64,000 nucleotides of DNA from an uncultured Bacteroidales bacterium (GCA_947302175.1 CAMYVB010000007.1:1-64000); one strand, 5' to 3'; positions 44,360 to 53,701 are shown, counted from the stretch's first letter. Made by a program: numbers and translations. The notes: generated by a model not told the origin, from the sequence alone.

Positions 44360-45490
44360 ATGGGCGTTTTTTCAAAGAAACTGCTTATAGCTTTCGCAGG
44401 GGCGTTGCTGCTCCTTAAGGGCGTCGCGGCCGTGGACACGGGGCCGCAGGAGCGCTATGTGCGCACCTACGCCATGCTCGCAGTCGAGGAAATGTATCGC
44501 AGCGGTGTGCCCGCCAGCATTACTCTCGCCCAGGGGCTGCTCGAGTCGCGCTACGGCCTATCTGCCCTCGCCGCCGAGGGTCACAACCATTTCGGCATCA
44601 AGTGCCACCGCGACTGGAAGGGCAAGACCATGAAGGTGGATGACGACCTCAAAGGCGAGTGCTTCCGCGTGTATGACGAGGACGCCGAGTCTTTCCGCGA
44701 CCACTCTGACTTCCTTCGCTACCGCGACCGCTACAAGTTCCTTTTCGACATCCCCGTAACCGACTATAAGTCATGGGCCAAGGGCCTCAGCAAGGCAGGC
44801 TATGCCACCGACCCTGCGTATCCTACAAAGCTCATAAGGATAATTGAAGAAAACGACCTTGCCAAGTTCGACACCGCCACTCCGTCGGATTTCGAGACTG
44901 GCGGCCGCTTCGCTTCCTACTCGAGCGAGAACGTGACTTTCGACACTCCTGCCCCCGGGCCTTCAAAACCCTCGGTGAGCGGCAAAAAGGATAGTAAGAA
45001 AGAAAAGGCGCAAAAGGACAAGAAGAAGCGCCGCACGAAGAAGACTGAGCCGGCCCCGAGCGTCTTGCCCGCCTCTCCCCTCTCTATGGAAGAAGCAAGC
45101 CTCGCGCCTAAGGACGAGGCTTCGGAAGTGTTCCATTTCTCCACCGACAGGCCCCTCTATAAGCTCAACGGCGTGCCTTTCATCTACTCGATGGAGGACG
45201 AGACCTGGGATTCCATAGCCAGGGAATACAACATCATACGCCGCCAGCTACTGTACTACAACGACCTGGACTCCCCCGAAAGGCTCCTTCCCGGCACCGT
45301 GGTCTTCTTGCAGGCTAAAAAGAAGCAGACCCGGCGCGGTCTCGACAAATACATCGTAGAGGCAGACGGCGAGTCCCTTCGCGACATTTGCCAGCGATTC
45401 GGCGTGAGGATGAAATCGGTGCAAAAGATGAACGGCTTCGCCCCTGACCACGAGTTGCGTTCGGGCGATACGATATTGCTAAGGAAATAA
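44360..45490 (+). CDS. Glucosaminidase (FlgJ-like) with two LysM domains
   Basis: A 376-residue exported peptidoglycan hydrolase. Residues 7-25 form a signal peptide or anchor. The GH73-type N-acetylglucosaminidase domain spans about 30-175 with the catalytic glutamate E62 in AQGLLESRYG and the GHNHFGIKCH block. A Lys/Pro-rich linker (about 200-240) leads to two LysM modules near 270-316 and 331-376 that bind glycan chains. The ATG at 44360 is favoured over an in-frame upstream codon because of the promoter position and because the signal peptide starts MGVFSKKLLIAFAG. mltG follows by 1 base, which groups two cell-wall enzymes. Confidence 0.9.
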   Translation: MGVFSKKLLIAFAGALLLLKGVAAVDTGPQERYVRTYAMLAVEEMYRSGVPASITLAQGLLESRYGLSALAAEGHNHFGIKCHRDWKGKTMKVDDDLKGECFRVYDEDAESFRDHSDFLRYRDRYKFLFDIPVTDYKSWAKGLSKAGYATDPAYPTKLIRIIEENDLAKFDTATPSDFETGGRFASYSSENVTFDTPAPGPSKPSVSGKKDSKKEKAQKDKKKRRTKKTEPAPSVLPASPLSMEEASLAPKDEASEVFHFSTDRPLYKLNGVPFIYSMEDETWDSIAREYNIIRRQLLYYNDLDSPERLLPGTVVFLQAKKKQTRRGLDKYIVEADGESLRDICQRFGVRMKSVQKMNGFAPDHELRSGDTILLRK

Positions 45491-45491
45491 T

Positions 45492-46661
45492 ATGGCATAT
45501 AACTATAAGAAAACGGCCGCTAAAGGCCGGAGCAAAAGGAAAAAGTCCACCGGCAAGATAGTCGGCTGGTCCCTGGCGTTCATACTCGCAGTCTTCTGCA
45601 TCACCGCCATCGCGATGTGGAAGAAGATAAGCGACAACAAACTGCCCAACTTCCGTCACGAAACGGTAATATACGTCCACCCCGAGACGACGGCTGATGA
45701 AGTTTATTCCGACCTCATCAAGCATGCCGGCGTTTTGCGTCCCCGCAGCCTGGACAGGGCTTTCCGCGATAAGAAGGTACCCGAGTACCTCAAGCCCGGC
45801 AAATACCTCATCAAGCCTGAATACACGAGCGTCTATGTGGCCCGCATGCTGAACAACTGCTGGCAGACCCCCGCCCAGCTGACCCTGAGCGGCACTATGA
45901 GGCTGAAAAGCCAGATAGCGGGCAAGATTTCCTCCCAGATACTCATTGACTCGGCCGAGGTGATGCAGGTCCTCAGCAGCGAGAAGATACTCTCCGCCTA
46001 TGGCTACACCCCCGAGAACGTATTCTCCCTCTTCATCCCCGACACCTACGAGATGTACTGGACGGCCACGATGAAGGACGTGCTCGCAAAGCAGAAACAG
46101 GCGAACGACAATTTCTGGAACGAAGAAAGGCTCTCAAAGGCCAAAGCCCTGGGCCTCAGCCGCGACGAAGTGTCGGTCATCGCCTCGATAGTAAACAGCG
46201 AGACCAATTACGTGCCCGAAATGCCCATGGTCGCCGGCGTGTACCTCAACCGCATGAAAAAGGGCATGAAGCTCCAGGCAGACCCCACTATTGCCTTCTG
46301 CTTCGACTACGAGCCGAGGCGCATACTACTGCGCCACCTCGAGGTAGAATCCCCCTACAACACCTACAAGTATGAAGGTCTTCCTCCGGGCCCCATCTGC
46401 GTCCCCTCGAAAGCGAGCCTCGACGCAGTCCTCAACCCCCAGGGCGACTACCTCTACTTCTGCGCCAATTCCAACATGGACGGCACCCACCTCTTCGCCA
46501 AGGACTTCTCCACCCATGCCAAGAATGCCAAGGCATTCCAGGACGAATTGAGCAGAAGACGCAACGCCCCCATCGACCTCCTCTCCGCCGGGCCGGGCGT
46601 GGAGGAGAGCATAGTGAGCGAAGGCGTCATAGAAAGCAACGAACAGAGCAGCAGCAACTAA
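45492..46661 (+). CDS. mltG: Endolytic transglycosylase MltG
   Basis: A 389-residue inner-membrane protein of the YceG/MltG family, which cuts nascent peptidoglycan strands and sets their length. A basic N-terminus (KGRSKRKKSTGK) precedes one membrane helix at 24-43. A LysM-like domain follows and then the catalytic domain with E237 in ASIVNSETNY and MVAGVYLNRMKKGMKLQADP, and the late motifs YNTYKYEGLPPGPIC and LDAVLNPQGDYLYF. The C-terminal 30 residues are polar and flexible. It begins one base after the glucosaminidase stop and is 4 bases from the RSH gene. Confidence 0.95.
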   Translation: MAYNYKKTAAKGRSKRKKSTGKIVGWSLAFILAVFCITAIAMWKKISDNKLPNFRHETVIYVHPETTADEVYSDLIKHAGVLRPRSLDRAFRDKKVPEYLKPGKYLIKPEYTSVYVARMLNNCWQTPAQLTLSGTMRLKSQIAGKISSQILIDSAEVMQVLSSEKILSAYGYTPENVFSLFIPDTYEMYWTATMKDVLAKQKQANDNFWNEERLSKAKALGLSRDEVSVIASIVNSETNYVPEMPMVAGVYLNRMKKGMKLQADPTIAFCFDYEPRRILLRHLEVESPYNTYKYEGLPPGPICVPSKASLDAVLNPQGDYLYFCANSNMDGTHLFAKDFSTHAKNAKAFQDELSRRRNAPIDLLSAGPGVEESIVSEGVIESNEQSSSN

Positions 46662-46665
46662 CGCT

Positions 46666-48522
46666 ATGGTAGGATATGATTCACAACTGGTTACAAGAGC
46701 CCGACGGCTGGCCTTCGAGGCCTTGAGGGACGACCTCCGCTTCAACGGCCATCCCTTCATCGAGCATGCGGACGGCGTGGCCCGAATCGTGAGCGACGAA
46801 GTGGGTCTGGGCGACGACTGCATAGCCGCCGTCTACCTCCACGAAGCCACCCGCATGCACCCCGGGACCGACATTTCCGACTTCCCGGCGGAAATACTAA
46901 AGATCGTGGACGGTCTCGGCAAGATAGCCGCCATACGCCCCAAGGACACACGCCTCGAGGCCGAGAACTACAAAAAACTCATTGTCCAGTACTCGACCGA
47001 CCCCCGTGTCACCGTGCTTAAGATCGCCGACCGCCTGGAGGTCATGCGCAACCTGCAGATTTTCCCCAAGGCCGCCCGCGACCAGAAAATCCTGGAGACC
47101 CTGATGCTCTACATCCCGCTCGCCCACCAGCTTGGGCTCTACAACATAAAGAGCGAGATGGAAGACATATATTTCCGCTACGCCGAGCCCGAGCAGTACC
47201 GCTCCATCACCCGCAAGCTCAAGGCCGGGGAAAAGGAGCGCGAGCGCCTGATGGAGGAGTTCATCAAGCCCCTGGAGAGCGACCTCAGCGCCGAAGGGAT
47301 AAAGTATAAGCTGAAGATTCGCACCAAGACCGCCTACTCCATCTACAAGAAGATGCTCAAGCAGGGCGTGCCTTTCGAGGGCGTTTTCGACGTATTCGCC
47401 ATCCGCTTCATAATAGACTGCGAAGCCGAACGCAAAACCGAGCAGGATCTCTGCTGGAGGGTCTTTTCGCACGTCACCAAGAAATACGAGTCCGACACCA
47501 ACCGTCTCCGCGACTGGGTGACCAACCCCAAGCCCAACGGCTACGAGTCACTCCACATCACCGTCAAGAACGCCTCCGGGACCTATCTGGAGGTCCAGAT
47601 ACGCACAAAGCGCATGGACGACACCGCCGAGAGCGGCCTCGCCTCCCACTGGTCCTACAAGGGCATCAAGAAAGACGACACCCTGGACAAGTGGCTAAGC
47701 TCAGTGCGCTTCACCCTGGAGCACCCCTACGACACCAAGCCCGAAGACCTTCCCCAGCCGCCCTCGAAAGAGATTTTCGTCTTCACGCCTACGGGCGAGC
47801 TGAAGATCCTTTCGGCAGGAGCCACGGTGCTCGACTTCGCCTTCTGCATCCACACAGTCCTAGGCTGCCGCTGCACGGGCGGACGCATCAACGGCAAAGC
47901 CTGCACCATCAGGGAGAACCTGAAAACCGGCGACGTCGTCGAAATCCTCAGCTCAAAGAACCAGAAGCCGTCGGCCGACTGGCTCAACTGGGTCGTCACC
48001 TCCAAGGCCCGCTCCAAAATCAAGCTGGAGCTCGACGCCGAGCTGAGAAAAAAAGCTTCCGCAGGCCGCGAGCTGCTGGAGCGCAGGCTCAAGAACTGGA
48101 AGTTGGCCCTTCCCGACACCTTGCTCCACGACATCATGCACTACCTCAAGTACAGCTCCGTGATTTCATTCATGGCAGCCGTGGACGAGGGCACGATTGG
48201 TGTTGAGCAGATCAAGGAATATATACTCGACCCTTCGATGCTCGTCTACCGCACCGAGCAGGGCGAGGAGAAGAAGGAAGACCACAAGGCCTGGAGTTCT
48301 CCCGACGACATACTCGTCATCAATGCCAAGAACGTCAAGGGCATGGACTACAAGATGGCTCCCTGCTGCAATCCCGTCTACGGTGATGCCGTGTTCGGCT
48401 TCGTCACCCGCACGGACGGCATCAAGATACACAAGGACAGCTGCCCCAACGCTCCTTCCCTCAAGGAGCGCTATCCCTACCGCGTCCAGAGGGTCGTCTG
48501 GGCAGAAAAGACCGGCAAATAA
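46666..48522 (+). CDS. RelA/SpoT-family (RSH) protein with degenerate hydrolase motif and no ACT domain
   Basis: A 618-residue (p)ppGpp synthetase-type protein. The N-terminal HD domain keeps H34 and D122 but the key HDxxED motif reads HEATRM at 59-64, so (p)ppGpp hydrolysis is probably lost. The synthetase domain looks intact: RTKTAYSIYKKM at 219-230, FDVFAIRFII at 241-250, the substrate loop KPNGYESLHITV at 289-300 and EVQIRTKRM. A TGS domain follows near 365-425 (IFVFTPTGELKILSAG) and a Cys-containing zinc-finger region near the end (KMAPCCNP, CPNAPSLKERYPYRVQRV). The chain stops where an ACT/RRM domain would start. It is probably the second, synthetase-only RSH paralogue of a Bacteroidota cell. 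Confidence 0.88.
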   Translation: MVGYDSQLVTRARRLAFEALRDDLRFNGHPFIEHADGVARIVSDEVGLGDDCIAAVYLHEATRMHPGTDISDFPAEILKIVDGLGKIAAIRPKDTRLEAENYKKLIVQYSTDPRVTVLKIADRLEVMRNLQIFPKAARDQKILETLMLYIPLAHQLGLYNIKSEMEDIYFRYAEPEQYRSITRKLKAGEKERERLMEEFIKPLESDLSAEGIKYKLKIRTKTAYSIYKKMLKQGVPFEGVFDVFAIRFIIDCEAERKTEQDLCWRVFSHVTKKYESDTNRLRDWVTNPKPNGYESLHITVKNASGTYLEVQIRTKRMDDTAESGLASHWSYKGIKKDDTLDKWLSSVRFTLEHPYDTKPEDLPQPPSKEIFVFTPTGELKILSAGATVLDFAFCIHTVLGCRCTGGRINGKACTIRENLKTGDVVEILSSKNQKPSADWLNWVVTSKARSKIKLELDAELRKKASAGRELLERRLKNWKLALPDTLLHDIMHYLKYSSVISFMAAVDEGTIGVEQIKEYILDPSMLVYRTEQGEEKKEDHKAWSSPDDILVINAKNVKGMDYKMAPCCNPVYGDAVFGFVTRTDGIKIHKDSCPNAPSLKERYPYRVQRVVWAEKTGK

Positions 48523-48539
48523 GAATAACACTATAAGCT

Positions 48540-49697
48540 ATGAACAAGAAAACCGCAATCCTGCCCGTTCTCTTCGCCTTCCTCGTCATGGGCTTCGGCG
48601 ACGTGTCCGGTGTAGTGACGAGCCACGTCAAGGAGGATTTCGCCCTCAGCGAGACCATAGCCGGCCTCATCCCCATGGCCATTTTCGTGTGGTTCCTCAT
48701 CCTGAGTGCCCCCACTGCGCTGATGATGAACAAGATGGGCAGAAAAAACGCCGTGCTCCTCAGCTGCGCCGTGACCTTTCTCGGCATGATTATCCCGCTT
48801 TTCAGCTATAATCTCTGGAGCTGCCTTGCGGCCTGCGCGCTGCTGGGTATAGGCAACACCATCATACAGGTGGCGCTCAATCCCCTGCTGTCCGATGTCG
48901 TCGGAGGCAAGGGGTCGCTCTCGAGCTATATTTCCGCCGGTCAGGTGATCAAGGCTCTTTCGGCCTGCAGCGCTCCCTACCTGGCCCTGGGCTGCGCTTC
49001 GCTGCTGGGTTCGTGGAAGTATATGTTCCCCGCTTTTGCGGTTTTCACGGTCATTTCAGCCGCTTGGCTGCTGCTAACCAAGATTGAGGAGCTGCCTGCA
49101 GAGGGAGGCGCTTCCCTTGGAGAGACGCTTTCGCTGCTTGGCAACGGTTTTATCCTTTGCTGCTTTTTCGGCATTTTCACCGTCGTCGGCCTCGATGTCG
49201 GCACTAACGTTGTGATACCCAAGCTCCTTACTGAGCGCTGCGGGATGGACACCGACCACGCCCAGCTCGGTATCACCGTCTATTTCATTTGCAAAACCGC
49301 AGGAGCTTTCGCAGGAGCGTTCATCCTTGGCAAGATGTCCGACAGGAGTTTCTTCAGGGTGGCCGTGGTGATAGTTGCCGCGGCCCTGGCGGCGTTGTTC
49401 TTTGCCCAGGGTAAAGTGATGATTCTCACATTTGTAGGCATGATAGGCTTCTTCTCCGCAAGCGTCTTTTCGGTCATCGTGGGCCTGGGCATCGAGCACA
49501 TGAGCGGCAAGGCCAACGAGGTTTCCGGCCTTATGGTCATGGGCATTGTCGGAGGCGGAGTCGTTTCGCTCCTCATGGGCCTTACTGCCGACAAGATGGG
49601 CTCGCAGGCTGGCTCGCTTGCGGTGATAGGGGTCTGTGTCGTGTATCTGGTCATATGCGCATTCTTCCTTCTCAATCCCAAGAAGGCTAATGCATAA
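48540..49697 (+). CDS. FucP-like MFS transporter
   Basis: A 385-residue protein with about 12 hydrophobic helices. FLVMGFGDVSGVVTSHVKEDF near the N-terminus, the inter-helix loop MNKMGRKNAVLLS (the MFS G-x-x-x-D/N-R/K-x-G-R motif region) and LLGIGNTIIQVALNPLLSD are typical of the fucose/glucose-galactose symporter branch. It probably imports a monosaccharide with protons. It lies 17 bases after the RSH gene and 18 before the GDPD gene, all in the same direction. The substrate is not determinable here. Confidence 0.82.
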   Translation: MNKKTAILPVLFAFLVMGFGDVSGVVTSHVKEDFALSETIAGLIPMAIFVWFLILSAPTALMMNKMGRKNAVLLSCAVTFLGMIIPLFSYNLWSCLAACALLGIGNTIIQVALNPLLSDVVGGKGSLSSYISAGQVIKALSACSAPYLALGCASLLGSWKYMFPAFAVFTVISAAWLLLTKIEELPAEGGASLGETLSLLGNGFILCCFFGIFTVVGLDVGTNVVIPKLLTERCGMDTDHAQLGITVYFICKTAGAFAGAFILGKMSDRSFFRVAVVIVAAALAALFFAQGKVMILTFVGMIGFFSASVFSVIVGLGIEHMSGKANEVSGLMVMGIVGGGVVSLLMGLTADKMGSQAGSLAVIGVCVVYLVICAFFLLNPKKANA

Positions 49698-49715
49698 TTT
49701 CAATTTTGCAGGAAG

Positions 49716-50522
49716 ATGAAAAAGGTATTTTCACTGGTTTTATTCACTTTTTTCCTCTGGGCCGGCGTTGGCGCCCAGCCGAGGATAATCGCCCACAGGG
49801 GCGGTAGGGCCGAGTTTGACGAAAACACGCTGGAGGCGTTCAAAGCTTCGCTTGACGCAGGCTGCCGCGGCTTCGAAACGGACATTCATTTCACCGCCGA
49901 CAGGGAGCTTGTCATAATGCACGACAACAGGCTGGACCGCACGACAGACGGCAAAGGTTACATCGAGAAAACGCAGTCTTCGTACATCAAGGGCATAAAG
50001 ACCAAAGAAGGGCATAAGGTGCCTTTCCTCGAGGACCTCACGGCCCTGTTCAAGGATTACGACGGCCTGTATGTGGAGTGGGAGATGAAAACGACGCTGA
50101 AGGATTACACCGACGAAATGGTCCGCGACTACTGCGAGGCCGTATATGCCGTCGTAATGAAGCACAAGCCCGCAGGCTCGACCTATGTGTTCTCATCGTT
50201 TGACACAAGGCCCCTAATGTACATGCACCTGAATCACCCCGATGCCGAGATAATGCTCATTACAGGCAAGGCCTGCAGCCGCGAGACTGTGGACCTGTGC
50301 CTCGCACTCGGACTTCACAGGCTGGCCGCGACGCTTAACGGTGCATCACGCGAGACCGTGAAATATGCCCACGACAAGGGCGTAATCCTCAATCTCTGGC
50401 CCGGCACGTCAGTTAGCGACACCCATCTTGCCGCGCTCCTCGGCGCCGATATACTCTGCACCGACATACCCGTGGAAGTCATGGGCTATATTAGGGACAA
50501 TTCGCTGAATATTAAGTTTTAA
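49716..50522 (+). CDS. Glycerophosphodiester phosphodiesterase (GDPD)
   Basis: A 268-residue exported enzyme. Signal peptide about 1-20 (FFLWAGVGAQ). The GDPD barrel starts with IIAHRGGRAEFDENTLEAF near 24-42, then GFETDIHFTADRELVIMHD with catalytic and metal-binding residues (H of AHRGG, E and D of ETD, H of MHD). It hydrolyses glycerophosphodiesters to glycerol-3-phosphate and an alcohol in the periplasm. The C-terminus lacks extra domains. The start is preceded 7 bases earlier by CAATTTTG, one base off a -7 box, but no -33 box is seen, so it may depend on the upstream transcript. Confidence 0.93.
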   Translation: MKKVFSLVLFTFFLWAGVGAQPRIIAHRGGRAEFDENTLEAFKASLDAGCRGFETDIHFTADRELVIMHDNRLDRTTDGKGYIEKTQSSYIKGIKTKEGHKVPFLEDLTALFKDYDGLYVEWEMKTTLKDYTDEMVRDYCEAVYAVVMKHKPAGSTYVFSSFDTRPLMYMHLNHPDAEIMLITGKACSRETVDLCLALGLHRLAATLNGASRETVKYAHDKGVILNLWPGTSVSDTHLAALLGADILCTDIPVEVMGYIRDNSLNIKF

Positions 50523-50525
50523 GCT

Positions 50526-51080
50526 ATGAAACAGTTTGCCATTCTTTTAGCCGCGTCGCTTATCATACTTTCCTGCGGCGGAGGAAGGAACTCCAAGAAA
50601 GCCGAAGCACAATCTGCGCCCGCAGAGGCGGTTGACACTACCGACCTTGACTATCAGTGGGGCCGGGATCTCCTAAGTAAAGGCGATGACGCTCCCGCCT
50701 TCTCCCTCAATGATTTGGAAGGCAATCCCGTGAGCCTTGGCGACTTCGCCGGCAAGAAGGTCGTTCTCGTTTTCTGGGCATCCTGGTGCCCCGACTGCAG
50801 GGCGGAAATCCCTGAGCTCAAGGAAATGTTTGCCAAAGCAGACCCGTCGAAAGTCGCCTTCGTCTCCATTTCATTCGACCGCGACTTCGACACGCTGAAA
50901 TCTTTCGCTGCCGAAAATGAGCTGCCCGGCGTCCAGCTTTTCGATCCTGCCGGCAAGAAAGAGTCTCAGGTATGCGCAGACTACCACGTAAAATGGATTC
51001 CTTCACTGTATCTGGTCGATCCCGAAGGGAAAATCGAGAAGGGAACGGTGGTCGCACAAAGGATAGCCGAACTTTTATAA
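50526..51080 (+). CDS. TlpA-like thioredoxin-fold lipoprotein
   Basis: A 184-residue lipoprotein with lipobox Cys17 (SLIILSC). Residues 52-184 are a thioredoxin/AhpC-TSA-like fold with the active site WCPDC (C88, C91) in LVFWASWCPDCRAEIPELK and the cis-proline region VKWIPSLYLVDPEGK. Such proteins reduce disulfides in the periplasm, often for cytochrome maturation or oxidative defence. It starts 3 bases after the GDPD stop and is followed by a terminator, so it ends this transcript. Confidence 0.92.
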   Translation: MKQFAILLAASLIILSCGGGRNSKKAEAQSAPAEAVDTTDLDYQWGRDLLSKGDDAPAFSLNDLEGNPVSLGDFAGKKVVLVFWASWCPDCRAEIPELKEMFAKADPSKVAFVSISFDRDFDTLKSFAAENELPGVQLFDPAGKKESQVCADYHVKWIPSLYLVDPEGKIEKGTVVAQRIAELL

Positions 51081-51088
51081 GATTTTAA

Positions 51089-51112
51089 CGCTGCAAAACG
51101 CAGCGGTTTTTT
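51089..51112 (+). terminator. Short terminator overlapping the next promoter
   Basis: CGCTGC and GCAGCG form a 6-bp stem with an AAAAC loop, followed by a G and six T at 51107-51112. It begins 8 bases after the TlpA-like stop. The last T is also the first base of the next -7 box. Confidence 0.7.
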
Positions 51113-51119
51113 ATCTTTG
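51112..51119 (+). promoter_or_regulatory. -7 box for the lipoprotein/DUF5723/pncB transcript
   Basis: TATCTTTG, a full TAnnTTTG match, lies 22 bases before the ATG at 51142. The expected -33 position falls within the terminator stem and shows no TTTG. Confidence 0.5.
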
Positions 51120-51141
51120 CCCCACGAAAAATTGTTCTGCA

Positions 51142-52341
51142 ATGAAGAAATACATTATTATGCTCTCATCCATTGCGCTTGCTTCGTTCCTTCTGGGCGG
51201 CTGCAAGGGAAATATGGATTATGACATCTCTGAAAACGTCAACAAGGATATCACCGTCTTTGGGAACAGCATTACCGTCCCCGTAGGCAGCCTCGGTCCC
51301 TTCACAATCGAGTCCACAATAGGCGGACTCGGCAGCATCCCCGGCATCGGACCGGCCATCGCCGACTTCATCAAGGAGGACGAGGAAGGCCGTTTTGTCT
51401 TCGTTTCCACGGGGGACATCTATAAGATAAATGTCTACGAATTGGAGAAAAAGCTCGACGACCCCTCCGTGCCCTCCACGTTCAAGGCGGGGACTGCAGA
51501 TTGCTATCCCGCAAGCATGCTGTCCATTCTCAGCTACGTAGGACTCATCCCTTTCAACCAGAAGATGATTGTCTACGCCGGCAATCCCCTCTGGGAAAGC
51601 GTGGACTTCCGCAGCGAGACCTCGCTCAGCTGCTACAGCGCCACGGGAGCCGAGCCTTACAGCCAGAGTGTCGAAGCCCTCAGCAAGTTCACCCTGAGCA
51701 GCAGCACCCAGAACAAAAAGGTCGCCGAGGTCGAGATTCCCCTCGCGATCACGGATCCCATCTCCAGCTTCAGCATGAGGAATCTGGAAATGGATCTGCC
51801 CGCCAATCCTTCCGAGAAACTGTACTCAACGACCGGCAACCTTTTCTTCTCCATAAACTACGAATACGACAGCAATCTGGCGGTGGGAGACAAAATGGAT
51901 TTCAAACTCAATCCCGGCCCCATCGGAGGCTTCAACCTGCCCATCGCCCAGTTCAAGGTCAGCGACTGCCAGGTCACTCTCGAGCTTGAAAACACCCTCC
52001 CCATCGCCATCACTGCATCCGATATCAAGATGGCAAGGATAAAGGAAGGATACGACCCCGAGAGCGGCGAAAAGCCCGAATACGTAGTCGACGAGAACAT
52101 ATACGTCACTCCCGAAATCTCCATCCCCGGAGGTACGCCCGACACCCCGGGCAAAACCACCCTCGTCATTGAGCTGAAGGCCCTGGAAGGAACTCTCCCC
52201 GACATCCAGGCCATAGAGGCGAATCTGAAGTTCGGCTACCAGAGCGGCCTTGCCCCGACCGCCCTCAGCACTAAGCAGGGCATTTACGTCAAGTCATCGT
52301 CTGCCGTCGTTCGCGGTGGCATCACCATCCCCCAGAAATAA
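51142..52341 (+). CDS. Lipoprotein of unknown function, partner of DUF5723
   Basis: A 399-residue lipoprotein with Cys near 21 (LLGGCKG). The mature part is beta-rich with long polar strands, and GGLGSIPGIGPAIADFIKED near 70-89 is a short glycine-rich segment. DISENVNKDITVFGNSITVPVGSLGPF near the N-terminus recalls a family of Bacteroidota lipoproteins found beside DUF5723 genes. I cannot assign a function. It begins 6 bases before the DUF5723 gene (52348), which suggests that the two proteins act together at the outer membrane. Confidence 0.72.
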   Translation: MKKYIIMLSSIALASFLLGGCKGNMDYDISENVNKDITVFGNSITVPVGSLGPFTIESTIGGLGSIPGIGPAIADFIKEDEEGRFVFVSTGDIYKINVYELEKKLDDPSVPSTFKAGTADCYPASMLSILSYVGLIPFNQKMIVYAGNPLWESVDFRSETSLSCYSATGAEPYSQSVEALSKFTLSSSTQNKKVAEVEIPLAITDPISSFSMRNLEMDLPANPSEKLYSTTGNLFFSINYEYDSNLAVGDKMDFKLNPGPIGGFNLPIAQFKVSDCQVTLELENTLPIAITASDIKMARIKEGYDPESGEKPEYVVDENIYVTPEISIPGGTPDTPGKTTLVIELKALEGTLPDIQAIEANLKFGYQSGLAPTALSTKQGIYVKSSSAVVRGGITIPQK

Positions 52342-52347
52342 GCAGCC

Positions 52348-53697
52348 ATGAAAAAAACCATCATCATAGCCGCAGCGGCTCTGCTTTCAGCCAGTGCCAC
52401 CATTAGCGCCCAGAACGCTTCCGAAGCCTTTTTCCTTAATGGCTACCGTCTTGGTTACCGCTACAACCCCGCAGTGCAGAACGAGGGCGATTTTGTCAGC
52501 GCAGGCGAATTCTCCAGCCAGTCCCGCGCCAACGTGGGAGCCGCTTCTTTCCTCTATCCCAGAGATGGTGAAGTCGTAACCGCGCTCCACGAGAGCGTCA
52601 GCGCCGACGAATTCCTCTCAGGCCTTAGCGACCTGAGCTACATCTCGAGCGGGCTCAACCTTAATCTCGTCTCCTACGGCTTCCGCAAGGGCGAAGTCTA
52701 TCATACCCTCGAAGCCAACGTACGCGCCCTCTACGGCGTGACCGTTCCCAAGGAGATATTCAGCCTCGTCAAACTCGGAGGCGAGTCAAACTACGACCTC
52801 AGCAATCTGTGCGGCTACGGCAACGCCTACGCCGAGATAGCATACGGCAATTCCCGCAGGATATCCGACAAAGTTTCCATCGGCGCCCGTGCAAAGCTCC
52901 TTATAGGCATAGCCTCAATGCGCTACAACGTCTCGCGCTTCAATCTTGAAATGTCGGAAAGCCAGTACACCGCCGACATCACGACGGAGCTGGACATGAC
53001 CAACCATTTCCACAAATTTGCAACTGACGAGAAAGGATACATTAGCCTCCTTAACAGCGACCTTAAGGGCAAATGGCCCCTTCCTTCGGGCGCCGGCCTC
53101 GCCGTCGATCTCGGCGCAGTGGTAACTCCCGTGGAAGGCCTCACAATTTCGGCTTCGGTCCTCGACCTCGGCGGCATGCTGTGGCACTACGGCAACAAGG
53201 GCCGCTCCAACGGCCGCACCGTATTCACCGGAGTGAATGATCTCACAATAGATCAGATTAAGAAAGGAGAGATCAAGCAGCAGCTGCAGCCCGTCCTCGA
53301 CGACCTCCTTTCTTCCGTTTACCTCAGTTCCCTTGAAGCTGCCAACTCAATCGAAATGCTCCCTTTCAGCGCCAATGCAGGAGTCAAATACGCCCTCCCC
53401 TTCTATGATGCGGTGAGCCTCGGCCTTACCGGCACCTACACCCATCAGACCGGGATGTCCTACTACGACGGCCACTTCGGCGCCTCGTGGGAGCACCCTT
53501 CAGGATTCGGTGTGACCGGCAATTTCGGCCTCGACACCTTCGGCACGGTCTATGGGCTTGCTCTCAAGGTCAGGTTCCACCACTTCAACTTCTTTGCCGC
53601 CTACGAAGACGGGACCAGCGCCAAGGTGCCCTACAAGAACTGGCATCTGAACCCCAACAGGAGGTCCTGCAGCTTCGGCATCACATACGACATTTAG
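52348..53697 (+). CDS. DUF5723 family outer-membrane protein
   Basis: A 449-residue exported protein: signal peptide 1-22 (SASATISAQ), then NASEAFFLNGYRLGYRYNPAVQ, the usual opening of DUF5723 proteins, which resemble PorV/FadL-type barrels. Repeated barrel strands follow (VSIGARAKLLIGIASMRYNV, VDLGAVVTPVEGLTISASVLDLGG, GLTGTYTHQTGMSYYDG), and the C-terminus SCSFGITYDI is strand-like. Family assignment is by these features; biochemical role is unknown. pncB follows after 4 bases. Confidence 0.83.
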   Translation: MKKTIIIAAAALLSASATISAQNASEAFFLNGYRLGYRYNPAVQNEGDFVSAGEFSSQSRANVGAASFLYPRDGEVVTALHESVSADEFLSGLSDLSYISSGLNLNLVSYGFRKGEVYHTLEANVRALYGVTVPKEIFSLVKLGGESNYDLSNLCGYGNAYAEIAYGNSRRISDKVSIGARAKLLIGIASMRYNVSRFNLEMSESQYTADITTELDMTNHFHKFATDEKGYISLLNSDLKGKWPLPSGAGLAVDLGAVVTPVEGLTISASVLDLGGMLWHYGNKGRSNGRTVFTGVNDLTIDQIKKGEIKQQLQPVLDDLLSSVYLSSLEAANSIEMLPFSANAGVKYALPFYDAVSLGLTGTYTHQTGMSYYDGHFGASWEHPSGFGVTGNFGLDTFGTVYGLALKVRFHHFNFFAAYEDGTSAKVPYKNWHLNPNRRSCSFGITYDI

Positions 53698-53701
53698 GAG
53701 C

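Noticed and set aside
49701..49708. CAATTTTG as a fifth leaderless-type promoter box before the GDPD gene
   Set aside because: The first base differs from the consensus and there is no -33 element 19-21 bases upstream.
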